Shown here one piece after another: positions 49,289 to 58,891 of a stretch of 64,000 nt of DNA (position 1 is the first letter of the stretch; each line of letters begins with the position of its first letter). The stretch is from an uncultured Euryhalocaulis sp. (GTDB lineage Bacteria > Pseudomonadota > Alphaproteobacteria > Caulobacterales > Maricaulaceae). The stretch is taken from NCBI GenBank assembly GCA_913055605.1, contig CAJXKJ010000004.1, forward strand, positions 1 to 64,000. The letters are read 5' to 3'. The translations under genes were made by a program, and so were the position numbers. The notes under the pieces are model-generated. The model was not told the origin of the DNA and did not search any database. It was given only the letters and a program-made list of their open reading frames with translations.

Positions 49289-51232
49289 ATGACCGGGAAC
49301 CGGAAAGCCCCCGGCCTAGCTCTGCTGGGCGGGGCCCTCGCCCTTGCCGCCTGTTCCGGCGCCGATCAGCCGGCGCTACAGGCCCGCGCCGCCCCGCTGC
49401 TGGAGGACGGCGGGCTCAGCTTCAAGGACCTGAACCGCAACGGCGCGCTGGACCCCTATGAGGACTGGCGCCTCGGCGACGAAGAGCGCGCCGCCGATCT
49501 CGTCTCCCGCATGACGCTCGCCGAAAAGGCCGGCGCGATGATGCACGGCACGCTGCCGGGCGAGGACGACGCTTACGATCTGGAGGCTGTCCGGCCGCTG
49601 ATCGCGGAGCGCGGGGTCAACAACTTCATCACCCGCATGGCGACAGACCCCCTCGCCTTCGCGGAGCAGAACAACGCCATCCAGGAAATCGCGGAGGGCG
49701 CGCGGCTCGGCATTCCGCTGACCATAAGCACAGATCCGCGCAACCATTTCGCCGAAGCGTTCGGCGCCAGCGTCCAGGCCAGCGGATTTTCGCAATGGCC
49801 GGAAGTGCTCGGCTTCGCCGCGATCGACGATGCGGATGCGGTGCGCGAATTCGGCGACATCGCCCGGCGCGAATACCGCGCCGTCGGCATCCATATGGCG
49901 CTGTCGCCCCAGGCCGACATCGCGACCGAGCCGCGCTGGCCCCGCATCGACGGCACGTTCGGCGAGGATCCGGAGCGCGCCGCGCGCATGGTCGGCGCCT
50001 ATGTGGAGGGCTTCCAGGGCGGCGATGGCGGGGTGGCCGAAGACGGCGTGATCACGGTGGTAAAGCACTGGGTCGGCTACGGCGCCGCGGCGAACGAGGG
50101 CTATGACTCCCACAATTATTACGGCCGCTACGCCGCGCTGAGTTCGGAGACGCTGCCCCTCCACGTCCGCCCGTTCGAGGCGGCGTTCGACGCCGGCGCG
50201 GCGGGCGTCATGCCGACCTATTCCATCCTTCAGGGCGTCACGCTCGGCGGGCAGCCGCTGGAGCAGGTCGGCGCCGGCTTCAACAGCCAGCTCCTGACGG
50301 ACATGCTGCGCGGCACGCACGGCTTCGACGGGCTGATCCTGTCCGACTGGGCGATCACCAATGACTGCGAGGCGGCCTGCATGGACGGATCGCCGGAGGG
50401 CGAGCCCTTCGCCGTCGCCATGCCCTGGGGCGTCGAAGACCTGACCCAGACCGAACGCTTCGCCCGCGGCGCGGCCGCCGGGATCGACCAGTTCGGCGGC
50501 ACGGTGGAAAGCCAGCATCTGATCGAAGCCGTCGAGACCAGCCTGATCGACGAGGCCCGGCTGGACGCCTCGGTCGCGCGCATCATGGCGCTGAAATTCC
50601 GTCAGGGCCTGTTCGAAAACCCCTATGTCGATCCGGAGCGTGCCGCGGCTGTCGTCGGCGATCCGGAATTCCAGCAGGCAGGGCTCGCGGCCCAGCGCCG
50701 CTCCATCGTGCTGATCGACAATGCGATGGACGTGCTGCCGCTGGCGGACGGCGCGGCGGTCTATCTGGAGGGCGTGGACCCCCAGGCCGCCTCGGGGACG
50801 GGCCTCGCCGTAGCGCTGACGCCGGCGGACGCGGATTTCGCCATCGTGCGCCTCGCCACGCCTTGGGAGACGACTCACCCGCGCTACCTCTTCGGCTCCT
50901 TCCAGCATGAGGGGAGCCTCGCCTTCCGGCCGGGACAGGAGGATTTCGACCGCGTCGCGGAACTGGCGCAGACGATGCCCGTCATCGTCGCGGTGCATCT
51001 GGACCGGCCGGCGGTGATGACCGCCCTGCTCGATCACACGTCCGCCGTGCTCGGCGTGTTCGGCGCCAGCGACGCCGCGCTGCTGGACGTCCTCACCGGC
51101 GCCGCGGCGCCGGAGGGCAGCCTGCCCTTCGAACTTCCCTCGTCGATGGAAGCCGTGGAGGCCCAGTCGCCGGACCGGCCTCACGATTCCGCCGACCCGC
51201 TCTTTCCCTACGGCCACGGCGAGACGTACTGA
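49289..51232 (+). CDS. GH3-family glycoside hydrolase lipoprotein
   Basis: Starts at ATG 49289 behind GGGGAGG. The signal ends in a lipobox at Cys22 (LALAAC). The 647-residue enzyme has a GH3 TIM-barrel with the segments VSRMTLAEKAGAMMHG, STDPRNHF, WPRIDGTFGEDPERAARMV, VVKHWVGYGA and the catalytic nucleophile Asp353 in LILSDWAITND. The second domain contains AAQRRSIVLIDNAMDVLPL. Such enzymes release terminal sugars such as glucose from beta-glucosides outside or in the periplasm. The lipid anchor suggests attachment to the outer membrane. The sugar linkage is not readable. No other carbohydrate gene is near. Confidence 0.9.
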   Translation: MTGNRKAPGLALLGGALALAACSGADQPALQARAAPLLEDGGLSFKDLNRNGALDPYEDWRLGDEERAADLVSRMTLAEKAGAMMHGTLPGEDDAYDLEAVRPLIAERGVNNFITRMATDPLAFAEQNNAIQEIAEGARLGIPLTISTDPRNHFAEAFGASVQASGFSQWPEVLGFAAIDDADAVREFGDIARREYRAVGIHMALSPQADIATEPRWPRIDGTFGEDPERAARMVGAYVEGFQGGDGGVAEDGVITVVKHWVGYGAAANEGYDSHNYYGRYAALSSETLPLHVRPFEAAFDAGAAGVMPTYSILQGVTLGGQPLEQVGAGFNSQLLTDMLRGTHGFDGLILSDWAITNDCEAACMDGSPEGEPFAVAMPWGVEDLTQTERFARGAAAGIDQFGGTVESQHLIEAVETSLIDEARLDASVARIMALKFRQGLFENPYVDPERAAAVVGDPEFQQAGLAAQRRSIVLIDNAMDVLPLADGAAVYLEGVDPQAASGTGLAVALTPADADFAIVRLATPWETTHPRYLFGSFQHEGSLAFRPGQEDFDRVAELAQTMPVIVAVHLDRPAVMTALLDHTSAVLGVFGASDAALLDVLTGAAAPEGSLPFELPSSMEAVEAQSPDRPHDSADPLFPYGHGETY

Positions 51233-51278
51233 AGCAGCACCTCCGGGAACCGGCGGCGGGCATCGGCTTTCCCTTGGA

Positions 51279-51623
51279 ATGGCGAAACGAAAATCCCCGG
51301 GCGATGACGCTGCGGCCGCGATGCGCGACACGGCCGACATCGCCTCGGTGCTGATGTTTCGCATGCCGATGCTGTGGATGTCGGCGATGCACCCGACCGC
51401 CGCCCGCCAGCGGGAGGCGCAGCGCATGGTCACGGAGAAATCCCTCGCCGCCGCGCAGGGCGCCGCGGCCGCCGGAATGGAAATGTGGCGCGCCGGCATG
51501 ACCGCATGGCTCGGCGCGGGGCGCCCGGCCTCCGCCGAGCGCGTCAGCCGAGCCGCCTATGCGCCGGTGCGGAAAACCCTGCGCGCCAATGCGCGCCGGC
51601 TGAACGCCCGCAAGACCGTCTAG
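51279..51623 (+). CDS. Small phasin-like hypothetical protein
   Basis: This 114-residue protein starts at ATG 51279. It is Ala- and Met-rich with amphipathic helices (EAQRMVTEKSLAAAQGAAAA) and a basic tail (APVRKTLRANARRLNA). The pattern recalls a small alphaproteobacterial family sometimes annotated as antifreeze or phasin-like; no function is settled. It converges with nnr, overlapping four bases in a CTAG. Confidence 0.7.
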   Translation: MAKRKSPGDDAAAAMRDTADIASVLMFRMPMLWMSAMHPTAARQREAQRMVTEKSLAAAQGAAAAGMEMWRAGMTAWLGAGRPASAERVSRAAYAPVRKTLRANARRLNARKTV

Positions 51624-53113
51624 GCCGCGCCGGCCCGCAGCCCGGACAGAATTTCGGGCAGCGCGTCCGGAATATCCTCCGCAATCAGGCCCGGCCCGAT
51701 CAGACGCCCGGCCCGCCCGTGCAGCCAGGCGCCCGCGCAGGCCGCCGCGAAGGCCGGCATATGCTGCGCCATCAACCCGCCAATAATCCCGGCCAACACG
51801 TCGCCCGTCCCGGCGCTGGCGAGGAACGGCGTCGTCTCCGTCGTCACCGCCGCCCGCCCGTCCGGCGCCGCGATCACGGTGTCCGGGCCTTTCAGCAGCA
51901 CCGTGCATCCAGCGCGCGCCGCCGCCGCCCGCGCGCGGTCCAGCTTCGATCCTGAGTCGTCGTCCAGGTCCGGAAACAGGCGCAGGAATTCGCCTTCGTG
52001 CGGGGTCAGCACGCAGTCCGCGCGCAGCGCCGCGAACAGCGCCTCCGGCGCGTCGGCGAAGACGGTCAGCGCGTCGGCATCCAGCACCAGCGCCGGCCCC
52101 TCGCCCAGCAGGTCCAGCGCCAGCACCCGCGTCTCTGCATCCGCGCCCGCCGCCGGTCCTACGATGGCGGCATGCGCACCGAACGCGCGGATCGCCTCCG
52201 CCGTCGCCGCGCCCCGCGCCGCCGGTTTCAGCACCGCCCCGGTTTCGTGCGCCGCGGCGATGCGCAGCGCATCCTCGGTGCCGAACAGCGTGGTGAAGCC
52301 GGCGCCCACGCGGCGGCCGCCCGCGACCGACAGGCGCGCCGCGCCCGTGGCCAGCGCCGGGCCGCACACCACGGCCAGCCGCCCGCGCCGGTGCTTGTGC
52401 GTGCCCCGCTCCGGCCAGGGGAAATCCGCCGCCCACAGTTCCGGCGTGTTTTCCCACGCCCGCACGTCCAGTTCGGGCAGCACCGAATCCGGAATGCCGA
52501 TATCGGCCAGTACGATGTCGCCGCATAGCGTCCGGCCCGGCTCCAGCACATGCGCCGGTTTTTTGCGGAAAAAGGTCACCGTCGCCCGGGCGGCGAAACA
52601 CCCCGCCTGCCCCGGCGGCCGCCCCAGAGGCCGTCCCAGATCGCCGTGCAGGCCGCTCGGGACGTCCGCCGCGATCACCGGCGCGGAAATCGCGTGGGAC
52701 TGTTCGGCCAGGCGCGCCGCCTCGCCCTCCAGCGGCCGCGTCAGCCCCGCGCCGAACAGCGCGTCGATCACCACGCCCGCCTGTGTCAGATCCGCCGCGG
52801 ACAGGGGTTCGACCGGCGCATTCCACAGCGCCGCCGCCCGCGCCGCATCGCCCGACAGCGCTTCGACAGGACCCAGGGAAAAGACCCGAACCGGCCGTCC
52901 GGCGGCGCGCAAACCGGCCGCCGCGACATAGCCGTCGCCGCCATTATTGCCCGGTCCGCACAGCACGAACGCCGCGCCCGCCGGCGCGCATATCTGCGCC
53001 GCGTCAGCGACCGCCGCGCCGGCCGCTTTCATCAGCGAAAACGTTTCCACCCCAAAACGTTGAGCCAATGCATCGGCTTGGGCGCTCTGCCCTATCGAAA
53101 GAATCTGGTTCAT
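51620..53113 (-). CDS. nnr: Bifunctional NAD(P)H-hydrate repair enzyme (epimerase + dehydratase)
   Basis: Start is ATG 53113 (MNQILSIGQS), the family N-terminus; the frame continues upstream to 53203 but would enter the glnB region. The 497-residue protein has an N-terminal epimerase (YjeF) domain with CGPGNNGGDGYVAAAGLR and a C-terminal dehydratase with TPHEGEFLRLFPD and the ATP/ADP site GTGDVLAGIIGGLMAQ. It repairs hydrated NADH and NADPH. Its position before glnB-glnA is a common alphaproteobacterial arrangement; here it is divergent from glnB. Confidence 0.95.
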   Translation of the reverse strand: MNQILSIGQSAQADALAQRFGVETFSLMKAAGAAVADAAQICAPAGAAFVLCGPGNNGGDGYVAAAGLRAAGRPVRVFSLGPVEALSGDAARAAALWNAPVEPLSAADLTQAGVVIDALFGAGLTRPLEGEAARLAEQSHAISAPVIAADVPSGLHGDLGRPLGRPPGQAGCFAARATVTFFRKKPAHVLEPGRTLCGDIVLADIGIPDSVLPELDVRAWENTPELWAADFPWPERGTHKHRRGRLAVVCGPALATGAARLSVAGGRRVGAGFTTLFGTEDALRIAAAHETGAVLKPAARGAATAEAIRAFGAHAAIVGPAAGADAETRVLALDLLGEGPALVLDADALTVFADAPEALFAALRADCVLTPHEGEFLRLFPDLDDDSGSKLDRARAAAARAGCTVLLKGPDTVIAAPDGRAAVTTETTPFLASAGTGDVLAGIIGGLMAQHMPAFAAACAGAWLHGRAGRLIGPGLIAEDIPDALPEILSGLRAGAA

Positions 53114-53118
53114 TGTAA

Positions 53119-53521
<403 letters not shown>

Positions 53522-53523
<2 letters not shown>

Positions 53524-53537
53524 CGGCTTCCGCCGTC
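53522..53537 (+). other. Hairpin overlapping the glnB stop codon
   Basis: GACGGC-TTCC-GCCGTC starts inside the glnB stop codon and is followed shortly by CCTTTTG. It may partly terminate or stabilise the glnB message before glnA. Confidence 0.4.
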
Positions 53538-53637
53538 GGGCCTTTTGCCTCCGTGTTTCATAGCGCGCTGGATCGGCGGAAACGCCGGTGCTGCGCGCGG
53601 GTGCAGTTAATTCCATAGAGCTGGAGAACGCCGAATC

Positions 53638-55038
53638 ATGAGCGAAAACGTTCTGAAAAAGATCAAGGACGAGGACATCAAATACGTCGACCTGCGCTTC
53701 ACCGACCCGCGCGGGAAGATGCAGCACGTCACCTTCGACGTGGACCTCGTCGACGAAGAACTGATGGCCGAAGGCACCATGTTCGACGGCTCTTCGGTCG
53801 CCGGCTGGAAAGCCATCAACGAGTCCGACATGGTTCTGCTGCCGGACGCCTCCAGCGCCATCGTGGATCCGTTCTTCCAGCAGCCGACCCTGGCGCTGAT
53901 GTGCGACATCCTGGAGCCGTCGGGCGAGGCCTATAACCGCGACCCGCGCACCACGGCCAAGAAGGCCGAGGCCTACATGGCCCAGCTCGGCGTCGGCGAC
54001 ACCGCCTATTTCGGCCCGGAAGCCGAATTCTTTGTGTTCGACGACGTGCGCTGGATGACCAGCCAGCACGAGACGGGCTACGCCATCGACTCGACCGAAC
54101 TGCCGGCCAACACGGGCACCCGCTATGAAGGCGGCAATATGGGCCACCGCCCGGGTCCGAAGGGCGGCTACTTCCCGGTCCCGCCGATCGACTCCCTGCA
54201 GGACATGCGCGGCGAGATGCTGTCCATCATGGGCCAGCTCGGCCTGATGCCGGAAAAGCACCACCACGAGGTGGCGCCGGCCCAGCACGAACTGGGTCTG
54301 AAGTTCGGCACGCTGACGCAGATGGCCGACCGTCTGCAGCTCTATAAATATGTGGTGCAGAACGTCGCCCACGCCTTCGGCAAGACGGCGACCTTCATGC
54401 CGAAGCCGATGTGGAACGACAACGGCTCGGGCATGCACGTGCACCAGTCGATCTGGAAAGACGGCAAGCCGACCTTCGGCGGCGACCTGTACGCCAACCT
54501 GTCGGAAAACTGCCTCTTCTATATCGGCGGCATCATCAAGCACGCGAAGGCGATCAACGCCTTCACCAACCCGACCACCAACTCTTACAAGCGTCTGGTG
54601 CCGGGCTTCGAAGCGCCGGTGCTGCTCGCCTATTCGGCGCGCAACCGCTCCGCCTCGATCCGTATCCCGCACGGCACCTCGCCGAAGTCCAAGCGTCTGG
54701 AAACCCGCTTCCCGGACCCGATGGGCAACCCGTATCTGACCTTCTCCGCGCTTCTGATGGCCGGCCTGGACGGCATCGAGAACCGCATCCATCCGGGCGA
54801 CCCGATGGACAAGGACCTGTACGACCTGCCCCCGGCCGAGCTGGAAGGCATCCCGACCGTCTGCGCCTCGCTGCGTGAGGCGCTGGGCTCGCTGGACGCC
54901 GACCGCGGCTTCCTGACCAAGGGCGGCGTCTTCGACGACGACCAGATCGACGCCTATATCGAACTCAAGATGGAGGAGACCCTCCGCTACGAGATGCACC
55001 CGCACCCCGTCGAGTTCGACATGTACTACAAGGCGTAA
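53638..55038 (+). CDS. glnA: Glutamine synthetase, type I
   Basis: The 466-residue enzyme starts at ATG 53638 behind GGAGAAC. It shows the usual GSI features: [16 protein letters not shown], the latch [11 protein letters not shown], the metal-site [11 protein letters not shown], the [15 protein letters not shown] segment, [11 protein letters not shown], the ATP site [10 protein letters not shown] and the adenylylation Tyr in [10 protein letters not shown]. It makes glutamine from glutamate, ammonia and ATP. PII and adenylyltransferase control is implied by glnB upstream and the conserved Tyr. A strong terminator follows. Confidence 0.97.
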   Translation: MSENVLKKIKDEDIKYVDLRFTDPRGKMQHVTFDVDLVDEELMAEGTMFDGSSVAGWKAINESDMVLLPDASSAIVDPFFQQPTLALMCDILEPSGEAYNRDPRTTAKKAEAYMAQLGVGDTAYFGPEAEFFVFDDVRWMTSQHETGYAIDSTELPANTGTRYEGGNMGHRPGPKGGYFPVPPIDSLQDMRGEMLSIMGQLGLMPEKHHHEVAPAQHELGLKFGTLTQMADRLQLYKYVVQNVAHAFGKTATFMPKPMWNDNGSGMHVHQSIWKDGKPTFGGDLYANLSENCLFYIGGIIKHAKAINAFTNPTTNSYKRLVPGFEAPVLLAYSARNRSASIRIPHGTSPKSKRLETRFPDPMGNPYLTFSALLMAGLDGIENRIHPGDPMDKDLYDLPPAELEGIPTVCASLREALGSLDADRGFLTKGGVFDDDQIDAYIELKMEETLRYEMHPHPVEFDMYYKA

Positions 55039-55073
55039 GCGCCCTTCGGGCCTTGCGTTTCCAACAGTCCGGG

Positions 55074-55106
55074 ACGGGCTCCGCACCAGCTGCGGAGCCC
55101 GTTTCG
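55074..55106 (+). terminator. Rho-independent terminator after glnA
   Basis: A perfect 12-bp stem (ACGGGCTCCGCA/TGCGGAGCCCGT) with loop CCAGC is followed by TTCG. It lies 36 bases past the glnA stop and closes the glnBA unit before parE. Confidence 0.8.
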
Positions 55107-55192
55107 ATTCCGAGGTCCGCCGTGCTGTGATCGGCGCTCCATAAAGCCGCCCGCCGATAGCGGGGGCGGCGCGACTCAGACAAAGTTTCCCG

Positions 55193-57190
55193 ATGGCCAA
55201 AGCGAAGCGTGAAGACGACCTGTTTGCGGGCAAGGGCGGCCCGGCCGCCGAGTCCGGCTACACCGCCGCCGATATCGAGGTGCTGGAGGGGCTGGAGCCC
55301 GTCCGCAAGCGCCCCGGCATGTATATCGGCGGCACCGACGAGCGCGCTTTGCACCACCTCTTCGCGGAGGTCCTGGACAACGCGATGGACGAGGCGGTCG
55401 CCGGTTTCGCCGACCGCATCGACGTGTCGCTGGAGGCAGACGGCTTCGTGTCGGTCAACGACAACGGGCGCGGCATCCCGGTCGACGCGCACCCGAAATT
55501 CAAGACCAAGTCGGCGCTGGAGGTGATCCTCACCACGCTGCATTCGGGCGGCAAATTCTCCGGCAAGGCCTACAAGACGTCGGGCGGCCTGCACGGCGTC
55601 GGGGTCAGCGTCGTCAACGCGCTCAGCGACGTGCTGGAGGTGGAGGTCGCGCGCGACCGTACGCTTTACCGCCAGGAATATTCGCGCGGCGCGCCGAAGG
55701 GGAAGCTGAAAGAGGTGGGCGCGACGCCCAACCGGCGCGGCACCAAAATCCGCTTCCGCCCGGATACGGAGATTTTCGGCGAGCGCGCCCGCTTCCGCCC
55801 GGCCCGCGTCTTCGCCATGGCGCGTTCGAAAGCCTATCTACACCGCGGCGTCACGATCCGCTGGAAATGCGCAGCCGAGCTTGCCAGCGAGGACGCGCCG
55901 GAGGAAGCCGTCCTGCACTTCCCCGGCGGCCTCGCCGATTTCCTGGCCGAACAGTTCGGAACGCGCAAAACCGTCACCGATCAGATGTTCAGCGGCCGCA
56001 TCGAACGCGAGGGCGGCCACGGCGCCGCCGAATGGGCGGTCGCCTGGACCGCCGCGGGGTTCGGGGAGGCCGACGGCTTCTCCCGCTCCTACTGCAACAC
56101 CGTGCCGACGCCGGACGGCGGCACGCATGAGGCCGGGCTGCGCGCGGCGCTGACCAAGGGTCTGCGCGCCTATGCCGAAAGCGCCGGCAAGGCCAAGCGC
56201 GCCGCCGCGATCTCGCCGGACGACGTGATGGCCGGCGCCGGGGCGATGATCTCCGTCTTCCTCGCCAACCCGGAATTCCAGGGCCAGACCAAGGACCGCC
56301 TCGCCAATCCGGAGGCCGCGCGCCTGGTGGAGCAGGCCGTCCGCGACCCGTTCGACCACTGGCTCGCCGCCGCGCCGAAGGAAGCCGAGCGCCTGCTGGA
56401 ATTCGTGATCGAGCGCGCGGAGGAGCGCCTGCGCCGCCGCAAGGAAAAGGAAGTCAGCCGCAAATCGGCGATGAAGAAGCTGCGCCTGCCGGGCAAGCTC
56501 GCCGACTGTTCGGGGGCGGAGCAGGAGGGCTCGGAGCTGTTCCTGGTGGAAGGCGACTCCGCCGGCGGCTCCGCCAAACAGGCGCGCGACCGCCGCAGCC
56601 AGGCCGTGCTGCCGCTGCGCGGCAAGATCCTGAACGTGGCGAGCGCCAGCGCCGACAAGATCGGCAAGAACCAGGAAATCTCCGACCTGCTTCTGGCGCT
56701 GGGCGTGCAGACCGGATCCAAATTCGATCTGGAGACGCTGCGCTATGAGCGGGTCATCATCATGACCGACGCCGACGTGGACGGCGCCCATATCGCCTCG
56801 CTGCTCATCACCTTCTTCTACACCGCCATGCCGGCCCTGATCGACGCAGGCCGGCTGTATCTGGCCCTGCCCCCGCTCTACCGGCTCAGCCAGGGCGGTA
56901 AGACCGAATATGCGAAGGACGAGGCCGACCGCGACCGCCTGCTGAAGGAGGAATTCACCGGCCGCGGGAAAGTAGAAATCAGCCGGTTCAAGGGCCTCGG
57001 CGAAATGATGCCGGCCCAGCTGAAAGAAACGACCATGGACCCGGCCACGCGCACCCTCGCCCGCGTCACTTTGGCCGACGGCGCCCGCGCCGAGGCGGGA
57101 AAGCTGATCGAGACGCTAATGGGCCGCAAGCCGGAGCTGCGCTTCCAGTATATCCAGGACAACGCCGCCTTCGCGGAGCTGGACCTCTAG
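55193..57190 (+). CDS. parE: DNA topoisomerase IV subunit B
   Basis: The 665-residue protein starts at ATG 55193. The GHKL ATPase motifs are RPGMYIGGTDERALHHL, EVLDNAMDEA and the GGKFSGKAYKTSGGLHGVG region. The TOPRIM domain has EGDSAGGSAKQARDR, PLRGKILNV and DADVDGAHIASLL, and the end is standard for ParE. With ParC it unlinks daughter chromosomes. No parC is in the window. Its stop overlaps the next, convergent gene in a CTAG. Confidence 0.95.
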   Translation: MAKAKREDDLFAGKGGPAAESGYTAADIEVLEGLEPVRKRPGMYIGGTDERALHHLFAEVLDNAMDEAVAGFADRIDVSLEADGFVSVNDNGRGIPVDAHPKFKTKSALEVILTTLHSGGKFSGKAYKTSGGLHGVGVSVVNALSDVLEVEVARDRTLYRQEYSRGAPKGKLKEVGATPNRRGTKIRFRPDTEIFGERARFRPARVFAMARSKAYLHRGVTIRWKCAAELASEDAPEEAVLHFPGGLADFLAEQFGTRKTVTDQMFSGRIEREGGHGAAEWAVAWTAAGFGEADGFSRSYCNTVPTPDGGTHEAGLRAALTKGLRAYAESAGKAKRAAAISPDDVMAGAGAMISVFLANPEFQGQTKDRLANPEAARLVEQAVRDPFDHWLAAAPKEAERLLEFVIERAEERLRRRKEKEVSRKSAMKKLRLPGKLADCSGAEQEGSELFLVEGDSAGGSAKQARDRRSQAVLPLRGKILNVASASADKIGKNQEISDLLLALGVQTGSKFDLETLRYERVIIMTDADVDGAHIASLLITFFYTAMPALIDAGRLYLALPPLYRLSQGGKTEYAKDEADRDRLLKEEFTGRGKVEISRFKGLGEMMPAQLKETTMDPATRTLARVTLADGARAEAGKLIETLMGRKPELRFQYIQDNAAFAELDL

Positions 57191-58164
57191 CGGGCGGTCC
57201 GCCCGCTCGCGTGAGAGGGCTGCAACAGCGCCTGCCCCTCCAGCGGCCGGCCGGCCGGCCACAGCTTGCGCAGCCCGGCGGCGTACCGCTCCACCATGTT
57301 CCGGTCGGACAGGAAATATCCGGGCAGGACGGCCGGATCGACGCCGGTGATATAGGGCACAAAATAGCCGCTGGCGCGGTCCTGTCCCGGATCGAACAGA
57401 TAGGCGCGCGCATGCGGCGCCTCGGAATAGAGCCGCACATGGACATCCGCCAGGGAATCGCCCCTCTCCGCCGCCCAGGCCTGTTGCAGATCCAGAATGA
57501 ACTGCACTCCGGACGCGCACATCACGCGCACGCTGTCCTCGGTCTTGGCCATGGAGCGCGCGACATCGGCCAGATGCGGGCCGGAGCAATCGAAGATCAT
57601 GTACCGCAGCGACACGCCGCGGCGCAGCGCGCCCAGAAGGTCGTCGACCCGGTCCCCGGCGGAGATGTGAAACGCCACGCCGTAGAACCAGATTTCCTTG
57701 TCGGCATTGCGGATGCTGTCGCCCAGGCTCGGCAGGCCGTCGGCGTCCAGATAGTCGTTGGCGCTTGCGAACGGCCGGACGGACGCCTCCCCGGCGCCCG
57801 CCGTCGGCGCCGCCCCGGACCGGGTGAGCGCGGCGCCGGCGAGGAAGCACGCCGGCGCGGCCAGCAGCAGGGCCAGGGCAAACAGGGACGCCGGCGCGCG
57901 CCGGTCCACCGGGCGGCGGAAAATCAGCAGGGCGGCGGCGGCGAAGGTGACGACGAAGGACAGCGCGATGAGGTCCGCGGACAGGCCCGTCAGCTGGGCC
58001 ACCGCCGCGACGGCGCTCGCCGGGGCGGCGATCGTGCCGATAATCCCGGCGCCGCGCAGCAGCCGGCGATCCACGGCTGGCGCCGCGGCGGAAGACGCGC
58101 GTTCGGACCGAACCCTCTCCTGGACGGCCATCGCCCCTGCCCCGTTTCCCGGGCGTTCTAGCAT
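57187..58164 (-). CDS. Membrane protein with PLD-like soluble domain
   Basis: The 325-residue protein starts at ATG 58164; an inner ATG at 58131 is also possible. Residues 35-120 form two or three membrane segments. Residues 140-325 resemble one half of a phospholipase-D-like fold (KEIWFYGVAFHISAGDRV, RYMIFDCSG, PHARAYLFDP, YFVPYITGVDP). No HKD catalytic motif is visible, so it may only bind a ligand. I recall similar stand-alone proteins of unknown role in other bacteria but cannot name the family with certainty. It converges with parE, overlapping four bases. Confidence 0.7.
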   Translation of the reverse strand: MLERPGNGAGAMAVQERVRSERASSAAAPAVDRRLLRGAGIIGTIAAPASAVAAVAQLTGLSADLIALSFVVTFAAAALLIFRRPVDRRAPASLFALALLLAAPACFLAGAALTRSGAAPTAGAGEASVRPFASANDYLDADGLPSLGDSIRNADKEIWFYGVAFHISAGDRVDDLLGALRRGVSLRYMIFDCSGPHLADVARSMAKTEDSVRVMCASGVQFILDLQQAWAAERGDSLADVHVRLYSEAPHARAYLFDPGQDRASGYFVPYITGVDPAVLPGYFLSDRNMVERYAAGLRKLWPAGRPLEGQALLQPSHASGRTAR

Positions 58165-58212
58165 TCCCCGATTTCCGGGACGAACGGAATCGGCGCGGGC
58201 TTTTGGCCTCGC

Positions 58213-58629
58213 CTAGTCGGCCAGCCAGACGGTCCGGAATTCGTCGCCGGTCCAGTAGACCAGCGCGGAGGACGACTCCGCGGTCCCATAGATCAGCGCC
58301 TGCCCGCGCGTGCGGATCTGCTCCGATCTGCCCTCGCCCGGTCCCGCCGCCGTGGTGCGGAATTCGCCGGGCGGGACGACATTCATCGTGTTGGGCGCGC
58401 GTTCGGCCGGCCCCTCGGCGATCACTGCCGGGTCCCGGGGCGCCGCGCCGCGCGTGACGGTCACATGATACCCGCGATCATTGCTGACCATCTGGGCGGT
58501 GTCGGTCAGGCCGTCGCCGTCGAAATCGCCGGTCGCCTGCATCTGCGATGTGAAATTTTGGGCCGCCGCCGCGCCGGCGAGACCGCAAGCCGCGATGACT
58601 GCGGTGATCATTATCCGTACGCCCGTCAT
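58213..58629 (-). CDS. Small exported protein with FG-GAP-like calcium motif
   Basis: The 138-residue protein starts at ATG 58629 and has a signal peptide ending in AAAAQ. The motif DFDGDGLTDTAQ resembles the calcium-binding loop of FG-GAP/VCBS proteins. The rest is without recognised features. It sits 48 bases from the membrane protein gene, same strand, so both may be co-transcribed. Its role is unknown. Confidence 0.6.
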   Translation of the reverse strand: MTGVRIMITAVIAACGLAGAAAAQNFTSQMQATGDFDGDGLTDTAQMVSNDRGYHVTVTRGAAPRDPAVIAEGPAERAPNTMNVVPPGEFRTTAAGPGEGRSEQIRTRGQALIYGTAESSSALVYWTGDEFRTVWLAD

Positions 58630-58765
58630 GCCCGTCCTCCTGCACTACCCTGCGATGCATTCTGACCACTGTGCGCGGCGAAAGTTGGGCGGCGGTTACC
58701 GGAAACAGCGGCGATCGTTGACTTTCTGCAAGGAATCCATCATCTGCCGCCTGTCCGTTGCGCGC

Positions 58766-58815
58766 CGAAAGGGCGTGCGCCCTTTCGCCTGACGCCCCCC
58801 GTCTCCCGGAGACGG
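58766..58815 (+). promoter_or_regulatory. Structured leader of the DEAD-box helicase gene
   Basis: Two hairpins lie in tandem: CGAAAGGGC-GTGC-GCCCTTTCG (58766-58787), then CCGTCTCC-C-GGAGACGG (58799-58815). They sit in the 262-base gap 58630-58891. A TTGACT at 58718 could be a -35 element. Long structured leaders are common for RNA helicases that are autoregulated or cold-induced; this is inference. Confidence 0.45.
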
Positions 58816-58891
58816 ATGCCGGCCGAGGCGCCAACACAGCGTCGCAGACTCCGCTCACGGATGCGGCAGGACTGCACGCAAGAGAGACTGA

